Numbered from the stretch's first letter, positions 42,066 through 52,821 are shown. The stretch is 64,000 nt of DNA from Candidatus Protistibacter heckmannii (GCA_025050535.1 JALBVF010000005.1:62001-126000); one strand, 5' to 3'. Numbers and translations: made by a program. The notes: generated by a model from the letters alone, not told the origin.

Positions 42066-42758
42066 ATGGTCGATCTGGTCTGCGTCAACTGGGGCACGAA
42101 GTACAGCCCCAACTATGCGCTGCGGCTCTACAATATGGTCCGCCGCAACACTGCGCGCGACTTCCGCTTCTACGTCCTCACCGACGACCCTGCGCCCTAC
42201 GCGGACGGCCCGCTGATCCCCCTGCTCCTGCAGCCCGTCCTGGGCGGCTGATGGAACAAGATGCAGCTCTTCCGCGGCGACGTGCTGCCCCCGGGCGAAT
42301 ACCTATATCTCGATCTGGACGTTGTGATCACCGGCAACATCGACTGCTTTCTCGATTGGGAGGGCTTTGGCATCGGCCGCGATTTCATCAACCCCGAGCG
42401 CGGCCTACTGCCGGGGCCGGAGCACAACAGTTCGGTGATGCGCGTGCGCGCGGATTCGGCGCTGTGGAATTTCTTCACGGCGAATACGCCGGCCTGGGAG
42501 CAGGCGCAGAAGCAGATCGGCTTCTTCGGCGATCAGAACGTGATCAGCGCCTGGCTGAACAAGCAGGGCTTGGCCAATCCGTTTCCGGACGCCTGGTGCT
42601 GGTCGTACAAGAAAGGCGTGGAGTGCGGAAAATACGGCGACGAAAACAGCCGTCACTTCGGCGCGGAGATCCCGGAGGGCGGGCGCATCTGCGTGTTCCA
42701 TGGGGAGCCCAAGCCGGAGGACGTGAGCACGCCCTGGGTGCTGGAGCATTGGCGGTGA
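42066..42758 (+). pseudogene. glycosyltransferase-like protein with one nonsense codon
   Basis: A 230-codon GT-A-type protein. The N-terminus VDLVCVNWGTKYSPNYALRL is followed by YLYLDLDVVITGNID, whose DLD resembles the DXD metal motif, and by a NVISAWLNKQG stretch. Codon 62 is TGA (42249-42251) in LGGWWNKMQLF, explained by one TGG to TGA change. The rest is undamaged. No neighbour tells its acceptor. Its stop overlaps the start of a 37-residue membrane protein. Confidence 0.75.
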
Positions 42759-42868
42759 GCCTGAGAAAGAAAGTCCTCGAATGGGCGTTCTTCGCGCTGG
42801 GGCTGGCGATGCTGATTTTGATCGGGCATTTCGGGAAGGAGTTTTTTCCCTTGATCAGGACGCGCTGA
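42755..42868 (+). CDS. 37-residue single-span membrane protein
   Basis: A GTG start overlaps the stop of the glycosyltransferase gene (GTGA). The product is MSLRKKVLEW, then the hydrophobic segment AFFALGLAMLILIGHF, then a short charged tail ending LIRTR. Basic N-terminus plus one membrane span is typical of small inner-membrane proteins. I do not recognise a family. The overlapping start suggests translational coupling to the glycosyltransferase, which now has an upstream nonsense codon. Confidence 0.45.
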   Translation: MSLRKKVLEWAFFALGLAMLILIGHFGKEFFPLIRTR

Positions 42869-42886
42869 CCTCCTTCCGCTTTCGCC

Positions 42887-43766
42887 CTATCTCAAGCTGA
42901 TATACAAGCCGATCGGCACGAATACCACCGCCAGCATGTTCCTCAGCAGAACGATCGTGGCTATGCGTTCGGGCTCCTGCTGGTAGCGGTCGGTGAGGAG
43001 GAAGTTGAGCACGGCGGGCGGCAGGCTGGCGAAGATGAAGAGCAGGCCGTGCTGCAGCGGCGTGAGCGTGAAGAGCGGCGCGACGATGAGCGCGCTGAGC
43101 AGGCCGGTCACCGGGCAGAGCACGGCGCCGAGCAGGCCGACGCGCCAGCTGCGGATGCTCTCGCCCACCATGCGCGCGCCCAGCGCGAAGAGCATCAGCG
43201 GCACGGTGGCGTTGCCCAGCAGTTGCACCGCCTCACCGGCTCTGGCAACGCGAACCAGGGCCGCGCCAGCGAGAGCGTGACGCCGGTGACGGTGGCGCCG
43301 ACCATGGGTGTGAAGAGGATGGCCTTGAGCGAGGCGTGGCGGTTGAAGATCTTCGCGACGAGGGTGAAGTGCAGCAGGTTGGACATGGCGAACAGCGCCA
43401 CGAAGGGCGCCAGCCCCGCCGAGACGAAGGCGAACACGCCCAGGGCCATGCCCATGTTGCCCGCAGTTGTTGAACATGGCCGGCGGCATCATTGTGCGCG
43501 GGTCGAGCACCGCCCAGCGCACTTATCGGCCAGGCCAGCAGCCCCGAACCCAGCACCACCAGCAGACAGGCCGCGAGCAGCGAGGCCTGCTCGGCGAGCA
43601 CGAACTCCTTGCTGGCGAAGGCGGAGACGACGAGCAGCGGGTAGAGGATGTCGATGCGGGCGCGGTTGACGCCGCTCATGTCGGGATTGGAAAGTCGGCC
43701 GTACAGCCAGCCGCTGCCGATGATCAGGATCACCGGCAGCATGATGGAGAAGATTTTTTCGGCCAT
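42887..43766 (-). pseudogene. AEC-family (auxin efflux carrier) transporter, frameshifts
   Basis: A ten-span membrane transporter of the AEC family. Readable in order: SIMLPVILIIGSGWLYGRLS, EFVLAEQASLLAACLLVVLG, FVSAGLAPFVALFAMSNLLH, ATVPLMLFALGARMVGESIR, LNFLLTDRYQQEPERIATIV. At least three frameshifts separate these (near 43530, 43465 and 43250). ATG 43766, stop at 42887-42889. Substrate unknown. Confidence 0.83.
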
Positions 43767-43799
43767 GAAAGCAGTGCGGGTCGGAGGGTGGCACCCCGG

Positions 43800-44411
43800 T
43801 CAGGCTCCCGGCGCGGACAGGTCGTCCGCGAGCGCGCCCGGCGCCTGACGGATGAAATGCTCGCGGTAGTACTGCAGCTCGGCGATGGATTCGCGGACGT
43901 CCGCGAGCGCGGTGTGCAGCTGGTGCTTCTGGAAGCCCTTGACCAGCTCGGGCTGCCAGCGCTTGCACAGCTCCTTGAGCGTGGAGACGTCGAGGTTTCG
44001 GTAATGGAAGAAGCCCGCGAGCTTGGGCATGTAGTTGGCCATGAAGCGGCGGTCCTGGCAGATGGAGTTGCCGCACATGGGCGACTTGCCCGCGGGCACC
44101 CATTGGCTCATGAAGTCCAGGAGCAGTTGCTCGGCCTCGGCTTCGGTGGTGGTGGAGGCTTTGACCTTGTCGATCAGGCCGGAGCGGCCGTGGGTGCCTT
44201 TGTTCCAGGCGTCCATGCCGTCGAGGATGGCGTCGGACTGATGCAGCACGAGCACCGGCCCTTCGGCCAGGACGTTGAGCTCGGAATCGGTGACGATGAC
44301 GGCGACCTCGATGATCTTGTCGGACTCCGGCTTGAGGCCGGTCATTTCCATGTCGATCCAGGCGAGGTTGAGTTCGCTCTTTTTGGTGTTCTTGGGGGCC
44401 GTTTGGCTCAT
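43800..44411 (-). CDS. orn: oligoribonuclease
   Basis: A 3'-5' exonuclease degrading di- to pentaribonucleotides, and usually essential in this group. The 203-residue protein has Exo [12 protein letters not shown] (Asp20, Glu22), Exo [20 protein letters not shown], and Exo III with [15 protein letters not shown] use ATG 44411 (MSQTAPKN); the upstream extension is not supported. It diverges from the M48 protease. Intact. Confidence 0.94.
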   Translation of the reverse strand: MSQTAPKNTKKSELNLAWIDMEMTGLKPESDKIIEVAVIVTDSELNVLAEGPVLVLHQSDAILDGMDAWNKGTHGRSGLIDKVKASTTTEAEAEQLLLDFMSQWVPAGKSPMCGNSICQDRRFMANYMPKLAGFFHYRNLDVSTLKELCKRWQPELVKGFQKHQLHTALADVRESIAELQYYREHFIRQAPGALADDLSAPGA

Positions 44412-44524
44412 GTGAAGGCTGCTCGAAGACGATTCCGTGGATAGGCAAATGCAATGCAGCGCGGGCCTGGAAAGGCCTTCCGCGGAGCGTATAATTTTCG
44501 CACATTTGAACCGCAGAGCCATCC

Positions 44525-45778
44525 ATGCCGATTTTCACGCTCGTCTTCGTCGCCGCCCTTCTGCTTTCTCTGGCGGCCAGCCTCTGGCTGGCCAGCCGTC
44601 AGCTGCGCCACGTGGCCGCCCACCGCAACGCCGTGCCGACCCAGTTTTCCAGCAAGGTGGATCTGGCCCAGCATCAGCACGCGGCCGACTACATGCTGGC
44701 GAAGACGCGCCTGGGCATGCTGAATCTGGCGGTCGGCGCGGTGGTGCTGGTGGGGCTGACGCTGCTGGGCGGGCTGGAAGGCATCGCGGCAGCGTTGCGC
44801 GCGCAGCTCGCGCCGGACTATGTCTACGACCTGGCGCTGCTCGGCTCAGTGCTGCTTGTCACGAGCGTGATCGACCTGCCCTTCTCGCTCTACAGCCAGT
44901 TCCGTGTGGAGGAGCGCTTCGGCTTCAACCGCATGACGCTGGGGCTGTTTTTCGAGGACATGCTCAAGGGCCTGCTCGTGGGCCTGATCCTGGGGGCGCC
45001 ACTGGTGCTCGCCGTGCTCTGTCTGATGAACAGTGCGGGCTGCCTGTGGTGGCTGTGGGCCTGGGGCGTGTGGATGGGTTTCAATCTCCTGCTGCTAGTG
45101 CTCTACCCGACAGTGATCGCGCCGATCTTCAACAAGTTCGAGCCGCTGATCGACGAGGGCCTGAAGCAGCGCATCGAAAGCCTTCTGCAGCGCAGCGGCT
45201 TCGCCAGCAAGGGCGTGTTCGTGATGGACGGCAGCAAGCGCAGCAGCCACGGCAACGCTTACTTCACTGGTTTCGGCGCGGCCAAGCGCATCGTCTTCTT
45301 CGACACGCTGATGCAGAGCCTCACGCCTTCGGAGATCGAGGCGGTGCTGGCGCATGAGTTGGGCCATTTCCACCACAAGCACGTGACCAAACGCATCATC
45401 GCGACCTTCGCGGTGAGCCTGGGCATGCTGGCAATGCTGGGCTGGCTGTCGCAGCAGGTGTGGTTCTACGTCGGGCTGGGCGTGACGCCGGCGCTGGGCG
45501 GCGCGGGCAACAACGCGCTGGCGCTGATCCTGTTCTTCCTGGCGATGCCGGTGTTCAACTTCTTCACGCCGCTGTCCAATCTTCTCTCGCGCAAGCACGA
45601 GTTCGAGGCCGACAGCTTCGCCGCCAGCCAGACCGATGCGCACGACCTGATCTCCGCGCTGGTGAAGCTGATGCAGGACAACGCCTCGACGCTGACGCCC
45701 GACCCGCTCTACACCGCGATCTACGCCTCACATCCGCCGGCCGCGATCCGCATCGCCCATCTGGAAAAGCTGGCTTGA
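44525..45778 (+). CDS. M48-family (Ste24-like) zinc metalloprotease
   Basis: A membrane protease of 417 residues related to CAAX protease 1/Ste24 and HtpX. Membrane segments lie at the N-terminus and in [20 protein letters not shown]. The zinc motif HELGH is at residues 277-281, with the third ligand in [15 protein letters not shown]. It probably handles membrane protein quality control. The ATG at 44525 is preceded by CAGAGCC, a poor ribosome site. Its stop overlaps the TTG start of rsgA. Intact. Confidence 0.92.
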   Translation: MPIFTLVFVAALLLSLAASLWLASRQLRHVAAHRNAVPTQFSSKVDLAQHQHAADYMLAKTRLGMLNLAVGAVVLVGLTLLGGLEGIAAALRAQLAPDYVYDLALLGSVLLVTSVIDLPFSLYSQFRVEERFGFNRMTLGLFFEDMLKGLLVGLILGAPLVLAVLCLMNSAGCLWWLWAWGVWMGFNLLLLVLYPTVIAPIFNKFEPLIDEGLKQRIESLLQRSGFASKGVFVMDGSKRSSHGNAYFTGFGAAKRIVFFDTLMQSLTPSEIEAVLAHELGHFHHKHVTKRIIATFAVSLGMLAMLGWLSQQVWFYVGLGVTPALGGAGNNALALILFFLAMPVFNFFTPLSNLLSRKHEFEADSFAASQTDAHDLISALVKLMQDNASTLTPDPLYTAIYASHPPAAIRIAHLEKLA

Positions 45779-46685
45779 GCCAAGCAGGCCTCTCCGCCAC
45801 CATCATCGCCGCCCACGGGCGGCATATCTTGCCGAGCCGGACGCGGGCGGCGACCTGATCCAGGCCTTCCCGCGCGGCAAGCGCAGCGAGGTCGCCGTGG
45901 GCGACCGGGTGCGGCTCGAGGCGCAGGCCGAGGGCCAGGCGAGCATCGCCGAGGTGCTGCCGCGGCGCAATCTGCTCTACCGCTCCGACCAGTTCCGCTC
46001 CAAGCTGCTGGCCGCCAACCTGGACCAGGTGCTGGTGGTACTGGGACCGAGCCGGGCTTCTCCGAGGATTTGCTGGGCCGAACGCTGGTGGCGGCCGAGG
46101 AGCTGGAGATCGAAGCGCGCATCGTGCTCAACAAATGCGACCTGCCGGACCGGCTGGAGGAGGCGCGGCAGCGGCTTCGGCCCTACCGCGAGATGGGCTA
46201 TGAAGTGCTGGAGCTGTCCGCGAAGAGCACGCCCGAGGCCACGCTCGCCGCGCTCAAGCCGCTACTGGCAGGCAAGGCGAGCATCATGCTCGGCCAGTCG
46301 GGCATGGGCAAATCCACCCTACTCAACCTGTTTGTGCCGGACGCGGCGGCGCACACGCTCGAGATTTCCGAGAAACTCGATTCGGGCAAACACACCACCA
46401 TCTTCACGCGGCTATACCACCTGCCCGAGGCCGTCACCGGCGGCGCGGGTGGCAGCATGGTGGATTCGCCGGGCTTTCAGGAATTCGGCCTGCATCATCT
46501 GACCGAGGGCATGCTGGAGCGTGCTTTCGTGGAATTCCGGCCCGCCCTGGGCCACTGCCGCTTTCACCAATTGCCATCACCTCAAGGAGCCGGATTACGC
46601 GGTCCTGGCAGGCGTGGTGGCGGGGAAGATTTTGCCGAAGCGGTATGCGCTGTATGCGCAGCTGCTGCACGAGTCGAATCAATAA
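45775..46685 (+). pseudogene. rsgA: RsgA ribosome-assembly GTPase, three frameshifts
   Basis: A circularly permuted GTPase that matures the 30S subunit. G4 (NKCD), G1 ([14 protein letters not shown]) and G3 (VDSPGFQEF) are present in permuted order. The frame shifts near 45826 (AAHGRH to YLAEPDAGG), near 46050 (VVLGPSR to FSEDLLGR) and near 46565. The last destroys the zinc-binding C-terminus (GHCRF, then [11 protein letters not shown] in another frame). The TTG start overlaps the M48 stop. Loss of rsgA is tolerated but slows growth in model bacteria, so it is a marked loss. Confidence 0.87.
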
Positions 46686-46761
46686 AAGCCGTATTGAGGT
46701 GCCCTGCCGCAGTGGGACCGAAGCGGCGGGATCCAAGCTGCGGGCTCAGACGGACTGACGC

Positions 46762-47700
46762 TCAACCCAGCCAGACGGCGACGGAGAGCATCGCCAGCAG
46801 CAGCATCCAGAGAATGACGGCGCGCCAGACGAGGCCCACGGCCGACTGCAGCGCGCGCGCCGAGGTCTCCTCGCCGATCTCGATGAGGTTGTCGTCGCCG
46901 GCGGCGAGGACTTCCTCGCTGGAGCGTTCGGCCTGCGGCGGCCCCAGGCGCACGCCCAGCGCGCCTGCGCCGGCCGCCAGCAGCACGCCTTCGCTGCGGT
47001 CGCCCCAGCGCGAGGCGTAGTTGCGCCACGCGTAGACGGCATCCTCGAAGTTGCCGACGATTGCAAACCCGATGCTGGTCAGGCGCGCGGGCACCCAATC
47101 GATGACGTGGAAGGCTTTCTGCGCGAAGAGGCCGAGCGTGGGGCTGCGCTCGGGCGTGTGCTTGTCCCATTCGCGCGCGAGATAACCGGCGATGCGGTAG
47201 ATGACCACGCCGGCCGGGCCGATGGGCACGAGGAACCAGAAGAAGACGCCGAAAACGTGGCGATGCGCTGCGAGGATGGCCCGCTCGAGCGTGTGGCGCG
47301 CGATGTCTTGCGCGGCCATCTCGGTGGTGTCCATGCCAGTCCATTCGGCGAGCAGCTCGCGCGCGGCAGGAAGGTTGTCCTTGTCCTGGGCCTTGTGGAT
47401 GTTGGTGAAGTAGTGACTGAACTGGCGGAAGCCCATGGTTAGATAGACCATGGTGATGTTCCACAGCGCGGCGAGCAAGAAGCTGGTCTGCAGCAGCGCG
47501 ACGTGAATCAGCGCCACGAGCACCGCCGGCGGCAGCACCACCAGCCACCAGGCGAGGCGGCCATGCCTGGCTTCGCCCGCGTCGAGCTTGAGCTCCGCGA
47601 ATGCGGCGTAGCGGCGGAAGAACGCATGGACCGGGTTGTGGCGGCCCAGCGCATGAAACTGTTCGAAGAACAGCGCCAGCAGTACGGAGAAGAAGGTCAC
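46762..47700 (-). CDS. CobD/CbiB (AmpE-like) family membrane protein
   Basis: A 312-residue inner-membrane protein. The GTG start at 47700 gives [20 protein letters not shown], and further membrane spans include [20 protein letters not shown] and [20 protein letters not shown]. This CobD/CbiB-like subgroup is common in this chromosomal place in Burkholderiales and is not necessarily a cobalamin enzyme. It overlaps the Nudix stop by four bases (GTGA), indicating coupling. No cobalamin genes nearby. Intact. Confidence 0.85.
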   Translation of the reverse strand: MTFFSVLLALFFEQFHALGRHNPVHAFFRRYAAFAELKLDAGEARHGRLAWWLVVLPPAVLVALIHVALLQTSFLLAALWNITMVYLTMGFRQFSHYFTNIHKAQDKDNLPAARELLAEWTGMDTTEMAAQDIARHTLERAILAAHRHVFGVFFWFLVPIGPAGVVIYRIAGYLAREWDKHTPERSPTLGLFAQKAFHVIDWVPARLTSIGFAIVGNFEDAVYAWRNYASRWGDRSEGVLLAAGAGALGVRLGPPQAERSSEEVLAAGDDNLIEIGEETSARALQSAVGLVWRAVILWMLLLAMLSVAVWLG

Positions 47701-48413
47701 GGTTCGGAAAGCAGGTGATAGAGATTTCGCAGCATACCTGCCGTCGCGCCCCAGATAAAGTAGCTGGGAGCGTCGGGCACCGCGCCCACGCTCCAGGGCA
47801 TGGCGTAGAAGCGGCAGCTGCCGCCCTGCCAGTCGAAGCGGCGGCGCTGATGGTTGGCGGGCGTCATGAGGAATTGCAGCGGCACCTCGAAGATCTCGGC
47901 GACCTCGAAGCTGTCGGGCTTGAGCGCGAAAGGCGGCGTCACCCAGCCGACGACGGGCGTGACGCGGTAGCCGGTGCCGGTGAAGTATTCGGGCAGGCTG
48001 CCGAGGATATCGATGTGCGAGGCCTGTAGGCCGATCTCTTCCTCGGTCTCGCGCAGCGCGGTGGCCACGGGCGAGGCGTCGCTCTCTTCCTGGCGGCCGC
48101 CGGGAAAGCTGATCTGGCCGGCGTGATCGTGCAGATGCGAGGTGCGCATGGTGAGCAGCACGGTCACCTGCTCCGGCCGCGCGACCAAGGGCACCAGCAC
48201 GGCCGCCGGACGCGATTGTTCGGGCGCCGCGGAGGGCGACCAGGATTCGTCGCCGGGAAGATGGCTGCCCTGGCTTGCAGCGGCGGACCACCACGCCAGA
48301 CGCTGGCGCACGAACTCCGGACGCAGCCGTTCGAGCGGTAAAGGCGGCAGATGCGTGTCTACCGATTCGACGGGGATCGCTTGGGGATCGAGAATACGGG
48401 GCCTGCTGGACAT
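47697..48413 (-). CDS. Nudix hydrolase, CoA pyrophosphatase type
   Basis: A 238-residue hydrolase likely cleaving coenzyme A or its derivatives. The UPF0035/CoAse motif is in LLTMRTSHLHDHAGQISFPG and the Nudix box GRQEESDASPVATALRETEE with the following EIGL. C-terminal IWGATAGMLRNLYHLL is typical. First gene of a coupled pair with the CobD/CbiB-like gene. ATG 48413. Intact. Confidence 0.92.
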   Translation of the reverse strand: MSSRPRILDPQAIPVESVDTHLPPLPLERLRPEFVRQRLAWWSAAASQGSHLPGDESWSPSAAPEQSRPAAVLVPLVARPEQVTVLLTMRTSHLHDHAGQISFPGGRQEESDASPVATALRETEEEIGLQASHIDILGSLPEYFTGTGYRVTPVVGWVTPPFALKPDSFEVAEIFEVPLQFLMTPANHQRRRFDWQGGSCRFYAMPWSVGAVPDAPSYFIWGATAGMLRNLYHLLSEP

Positions 48414-48541
48414 GGCGGAGCGCTGGGCTCGGCCGCGCGCCGCTTGATGTTCATCGGGCGGCGCACAGCCGGAAATAAGCTGTCTTTTACAGGATTATAG
48501 AGGAGCGTGCGGGCGCTCTCCCGGCTCAGCGCTCTCCCGGC

Positions 48542-49658
48542 TCAGCGGTCGAGCGCGACGCGGGACGCGGGACGCGCGCCGCCGAGCTTGGAGTCACCCC
48601 AGCCGCCGCCGCGCTGCACGTGCAGCGTGCACTTCTTCTCGGACCAGGCGCGGCCCTTGGATGGCGCGCCGAGGTAGTTGTAGTGCCAGCAGTCCTCGCC
48701 CCATTCCCAGACGTTGCCGACCATGTCGTAGAGGCCGAAGGCGTTGGGCTTGTAGCTGCCCACCTTGGTGGTGCGCACGACGCTGTCGGCGCAGTTGTAG
48801 ACGTCCAAATCGGGCGCCACGGCCATGCTGGTCTTGAAGGTCTTGTCGACGACGTTGGCGCCGGCGCGCGCCGCGTACTCCCATTCGGCTTCGCTGGGCA
48901 GGCGGTAGTGCTTGCCGGTCTTGTCGGCGAGCCAGGTCACGTATGCCTTGGCATCTTCCCAGATCAGGCAGACGGCTGGATGCTGGTCGCTCTGCGTGAA
49001 GCCGGGATTGTTCCACTTGAGGTTGGCCGAATAGCCGAAGCGCACGCTTTCCAAGCCCAGGCATTCGCCGGCGGCGATATAGCCGGTGTCGACGACGAAG
49101 TCGGCGAACTGCGCGACGGTGACTTCGGTTTCAGGCGAGGAGAAGGAGGCGACGCTCACGCGGCGCTGCGGCCCCTCGGACCATTGACGGCCAGCCTCGT
49201 CCTCGGGCGAGCCCATCACGAAGGAGCCCGCGGGCAGCGTGACCATGCGCGGGCAGGTGGTGCAGTCCTGCGCGGGACGCTCTTTCTCGAGTTGGTCCTG
49301 GCTGGTGTTTTGCGTGGAGACGATTTCATCCGGGACGTCGGCCTTGGACTGGCGCATCACCGAGCGCTTGGCCGTCATGGCCACGAGCTCTTCCACGGAG
49401 GTGCGCTGATTGAAGGCCATGCATGCTCAGCGGCATGGTCAGCACCACGCCGAGGAGGATGAAGCCGATGACGCGCTGCGCGGGTGGCGTCTGCCGATAG
49501 CGCAGCACGAGGTTGCGCAGCATTTGTTTGAGGCAGCGCGGGCCGCACCGAAATCCGGCGCCGTGATTCGCCGTCCGTTCCCAGAACGTGCTGGGGCGAT
49601 CGACGGGAACTTCGTTGTCTTGAATTCCAGCTGCCATAACGCCTGCGGTCTCGCTCAT
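48542..49658 (-). pseudogene. membrane-anchored SUMF1-like protein, 4-bp duplication
   Basis: A formylglycine-generating-enzyme-like (SUMF1/EgtB/PvdO) domain behind an N-terminal anchor. The start ATG 49658 reads MSETAGVMAAGIQDNEV, and the membrane segment VIGFILLGVVLTMPLSM follows. A tandem duplication CATGCATG (49418-49425) then shifts the frame. The SUMF1 domain is intact in the next frame: LPAGSFVMGSPEDEAGRQW, HPAVCLIWEDAKAYVTWLA, YRLPSEAEWEYAARAG, GLYDMVGNVWEWGEDCW, VQRGGGWG. Translation could in principle restart at ATG 49420 and make a soluble domain. The substrate protein is unknown. Confidence 0.8.
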
Positions 49659-49969
49659 GCGCTGCTCCACTTGGAGAAGGAGTTGGATGCCTGGCAAAGA
49701 CATGGGGGCCTAGGCATGGATTAGAGCACATCATAAATGCTAAAATCGACAATTGTAAAATAATTGATTCCAGCAATTAGTAGTAACAGTTACTAGCATT
49801 CGCATCGCATTAAATCAATGAGTTACGATCGATTTGGAGACCCATTCGAGCTTGAGTGCCGTGTTTTTTTCAGTACGGAAAGAGGAAAGGCCTAGGCCCA
49901 GGGTTAAGTCTTGTCGGCCAGTTGGTCAATGCGCCGTTTTTGCCCACGCGAGGCAAACGGCGGTCAATC
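49659..49969. other. AT-rich intergenic region
   Basis: About 310 bp, distinctly AT-rich at 49730-49830, between the SUMF1-like gene and the rplS terminator. No gene recognised. It probably contains the promoter of the SUMF1-like gene. Confidence 0.4.
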
Positions 49970-49995
49970 AAAAAGCACCCCGAAGGGTGCTTTTT
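49970..49995 (-). terminator. intrinsic terminator of the rpsP-rplS operon
   Basis: AAAAAGCACCC-CGAA-GGGTGCTTTTT, a perfect stem with a tetraloop, 19 bases beyond the rplS stop. Confidence 0.93.
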
Positions 49996-50014
49996 CTCGA
50001 CTCGCTTGCGCGGA

Positions 50015-50395
50015 TCAGGAGGAGGCCTTTTCCTTGAAGCTGAGCTTTTCCTTGATGCGGGCGGACTTGCCGGAACGCTCGCGCAGGTAGTACAGCTTAG
50101 CGCGGCGCACGTCGCCGCGGCGCTTGGCTTCGATGCTGGCGAGCAGCGGTGAGTACAGCTGGAAGGTACGCTCCACGCCTTCGCCCGACGAGATCTTGCG
50201 GACGATGAAGCTGGAGTTCAGGCCGCGGTTGCGGCGCGCGATGACCACGCCTTCGTAGGCCTGGACGCGCTTGCGGTTACCCTCCACCACGTTCACGTTC
50301 ACCACCACGGTGTCGCCGGGGGCGAACTCGGGGATGGTCTTGTTCGCCGTCAGACGGGCGATTTCTTCTTTTTCGATCGTTTCGATCAGGTTCAT
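50015..50395 (-). CDS. rplS: 50S ribosomal protein L19
   Basis: A 126-residue ribosomal protein at the 30S-50S interface. [15 protein letters not shown], then [35 protein letters not shown] and [20 protein letters not shown] are typical L19. Last gene of the rpsP-rimM-trmD-rplS operon, followed by a strong terminator. GAGAAGAAGC precedes the ATG. Intact. Confidence 0.97.
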   Translation of the reverse strand: MNLIETIEKEEIARLTANKTIPEFAPGDTVVVNVNVVEGNRKRVQAYEGVVIARRNRGLNSSFIVRKISSGEGVERTFQLYSPLLASIEAKRRGDVRRAKLYYLRERSGKSARIKEKLSFKEKASS

Positions 50396-50510
50396 TGCTT
50401 CTTCTCCAAACTCATCGTGCCGGCGTTGATCCCGCGCTCCCAGAGCGCGGACCCGGCAGAGGATGATGCCTTACTGTTTACCTGGGTCCCGGGAGCGACT
50501 TGCGTCACTC

Positions 50511-51290
50511 TCAGGACCCGCCTTGCGCCGGCAAGGTGGACAGAAACTGCTCGTCCGCTTTGTCCAGCAAACCTTGTCTGCGAGCCGCCTCGATCAGATC
50601 GGGCCGCTTGCGTGCCGTGTTCCGCAGGGACTCCCGGCGCCGCCATGCGGCGATCTCCGCATGATTTCCACCGAGCAGCACCGCCGGCACCCGCTCGCCC
50701 TCGTACTCCTCGGGTCGCGTGTAGTGCGGGTAATCCAGCAGCCCGTCCACGAAACTGTCCTGCTGCGCCGATTCGGCATCACCCAGCACCCCGGGCAACT
50801 GCCTGATCACCGCGTCCATCAGCGCCATCGCCGGCAACTCGCCACCCGACAGCACCACATCTCCCAAACTCACTTCCTCGTCGACCAGCTTGTCGACCAG
50901 GCGCTGGTCTATAGCCTCGTAACGCCCGCACAGCAGGATCAGCCCGCCGTTCTCCGCGCCCTCGCGCCCTGCCCATTCCATGACCTTGTCATGCGTGAGC
51001 GGCGCGCCCTGCGGCGAGAGCAGCACCACCGTCGGCCTGGCCACCCCGGCCTTGGCCTGGGCGGCCTTCGCGGCCTTGACCGCTTCGTCCAGCGGCTTGG
51101 CCAGCATCACCATGCCGGAACCGCCGCCGTAGGGCCTGTCGTCCACCGTGCGGTAGTTGTTGCTGGTGAAATCGCGTGGATTCCACACCCGCAGCGCATA
51201 CCGTCCTTCCTTCGCCGCCCTGCCCGTCACGCCCCATTCGGTGAGCGCCGCGAACATGTCCGGGAACAGCGAGATTGCATCGAACTGCAT
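50511..51290 (-). CDS. trmD: tRNA (guanine-37-N1)-methyltransferase
   Basis: Methylates G37 of tRNAs reading CNN codons, using SAM. The 259-residue SPOUT enzyme has [55 protein letters not shown] and the knot segment [20 protein letters not shown]. Third gene of the ribosomal operon. Intact. Confidence 0.97.
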   Translation of the reverse strand: MQFDAISLFPDMFAALTEWGVTGRAAKEGRYALRVWNPRDFTSNNYRTVDDRPYGGGSGMVMLAKPLDEAVKAAKAAQAKAGVARPTVVLLSPQGAPLTHDKVMEWAGREGAENGGLILLCGRYEAIDQRLVDKLVDEEVSLGDVVLSGGELPAMALMDAVIRQLPGVLGDAESAQQDSFVDGLLDYPHYTRPEEYEGERVPAVLLGGNHAEIAAWRRRESLRNTARKRPDLIEAARRQGLLDKADEQFLSTLPAQGGS

Positions 51291-51313
51291 CCTGGACCTT
51301 TCCTGGGCGCCGC

Positions 51314-51832
51314 TCAGTAATCGAGGCCCCAGTCGGCGACGACGCGGCTAACCTTGCGGCCTTCGGGCTGCTCCACCGAGCGGACCACCGCATCGACGAA
51401 GGGGATCAGGCGTTCCTGCCCGTCCTCACCCTTGACAATCATCACCGGGTGGGCGCCGTATTCGGCCATCTCGACCACTTCACCGAGCGGCTCGCCCGCG
51501 AGGTTTTCCATCTTCGCACCGATCAGATCCACCCAGTAGAACTCATCGTTGTCCGGCGCCGGGAAATCCGCGCGCCTGACCCAGACCTCCAGCCCTTTCC
51601 AGGACTGCGCCAGCTCGCGGTTGGCCACGCCAATCAACTCCGCGACCACGCTGCCGCTGTGCGGCCCCGACTTCAATACATCGACACTGCGTTTTTCCGG
51701 ACCCAGCCACCAGGTCCTGGCCGTGAGCAAGGCCTGGGCGTCCTTCGAATGCGGATGGACCTTGACCCATCCCTGCACACCGTAGGCGCCGGCTATCCGG
51801 GCCACTTCCACCAGATCGTCAGGCGTCGACAA
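51314..51832 (-). CDS. rimM: ribosome maturation factor RimM
   Basis: A 30S assembly factor that binds S19, of 172 residues. The N-terminal barrel [20 protein letters not shown] and the C-terminal PRC-barrel ([31 protein letters not shown]) are typical. Between rpsP and trmD. Intact, in contrast to the partner-class factor rsgA, which is broken. Confidence 0.96.
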   Translation of the reverse strand: MSTPDDLVEVARIAGAYGVQGWVKVHPHSKDAQALLTARTWWLGPEKRSVDVLKSGPHSGSVVAELIGVANRELAQSWKGLEVWVRRADFPAPDNDEFYWVDLIGAKMENLAGEPLGEVVEMAEYGAHPVMIVKGEDGQERLIPFVDAVVRSVEQPEGRKVSRVVADWGLDY

Positions 51833-51860
51833 CCGCTGAACCCCGACGACGGCGTATGAA

Positions 51861-52106
51861 TTACTTGGCGGCGGACTGCTTGACTAGACGGGCGACGGTC
51901 GGCGACAGCTGAGCGCCAACGCCCTTCCAGTAGTTCAGGCGGTCTTCCTCGATGCGCAGGGGCTCTTCGCCGCCGGTGGCGACCGGGTTGTAGAAGCCGA
52001 TACGCTCGATGAAGCGGCCGTCGCGGCGATTACGCGAATCGGTGGCGACGATATTGAAGAACGGGCGCTTCTTGGCGCCGCCGCGTGCAAGTCGAATCAC
52101 GACCAT
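51861..52106 (-). CDS. rpsP: 30S ribosomal protein S16
   Basis: An 81-residue ribosomal protein. [20 protein letters not shown] and [20 protein letters not shown] are typical S16. First gene of the operon; AGGAATTC precedes the ATG at 52106. Intact. Confidence 0.97.
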   Translation of the reverse strand: MVVIRLARGGAKKRPFFNIVATDSRNRRDGRFIERIGFYNPVATGGEEPLRIEEDRLNYWKGVGAQLSPTVARLVKQSAAK

Positions 52107-52303
52107 GTTGAATTCCTCGTAAAACTGGTGATAATAGAAAAGAACCCGGAATTATAGCTGGAAATCCCGGTCAACCTAATGCTTAGCAAGGTTTAAAGGC
52201 GTATTCAATGACCCTAATCCTTCCGAAAACTGGCGAAAACGACAAATTCCCGACGGTTTTCCAAGAAAATCGCCCGATTTTCTCGGCTAAACTCCTGCCC
52301 GCA
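52107..52303. other. divergent intergenic region rpsP / TM2 gene
   Basis: About 200 bp of AT-richer sequence that should contain the promoter of the ribosomal operon and that of the TM2 gene. I see no gene. Confidence 0.4.
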
Positions 52304-52759
52304 ATGGAAAAAAACCACAAATTCAAGCTCTTGGCCGCATTGTCGGCCTTTCTCGGCGGCGGCCTCGGCCTGCACCGCTTCTATCTGTACGGCGCCCGCG
52401 ACTGGCTGGCCTGGCTGCATCTGGCCGGCGGCCTGCTGTTCGCGGCGGGTGTGCTGACGCTGGAGCGGAACGAGCTGGCCTCGGCGGCCGGCTGGTTGCT
52501 GGCCGTGCCCGGCTCGGCGGCCGTGCTCTCTGGCTTCATCACCGCCCTGGTCTACGGCCTGCGCCCGGACGAACTCTGGGACGCGCAGTTCAACGCCGCG
52601 TCGGGCCGCAAGACGCAGTCCAGCTGGGGCACGGTGATCATCCTGATCCTGGCGCTGATGATCGGCACCGGCCTGCTGATGACGGGACTGGCGATCGCCT
52701 TCGAGCAGTTCTTCCAGGCTCAGATCGAGGAAGCCCACAAATATTCGCAGGCGGAATAA
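52304..52759 (+). CDS. TM2-domain membrane protein
   Basis: A 151-residue inner-membrane protein. The TM2 motif is near the N-terminus (LLAALSAFLGGGLGLHRFYL, YGARDWLAWLHLAGGL). Two further spans are AGWLLAVPGSAAVLSGFITA and VIILILALMIGTGLLMTGLA. The ATG at 52304 (MEKNHKFK) fits better than one 96 bp upstream. Function unknown. It converges on the acyl-CoA dehydrogenase with a shared terminator between. Intact. Confidence 0.85.
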   Translation: MEKNHKFKLLAALSAFLGGGLGLHRFYLYGARDWLAWLHLAGGLLFAAGVLTLERNELASAAGWLLAVPGSAAVLSGFITALVYGLRPDELWDAQFNAASGRKTQSSWGTVIILILALMIGTGLLMTGLAIAFEQFFQAQIEEAHKYSQAE

Positions 52760-52821
52760 GCGCGGAGAAATAGGCGACGGGAAAATACACTGCCTTCCAT
52801 ACGTGGCCTTCCGCCTCCAAC

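Noticed and set aside
49730..49830. AT-rich island as a replication origin
   Set aside because: No DnaA boxes in series and no origin genes nearby.
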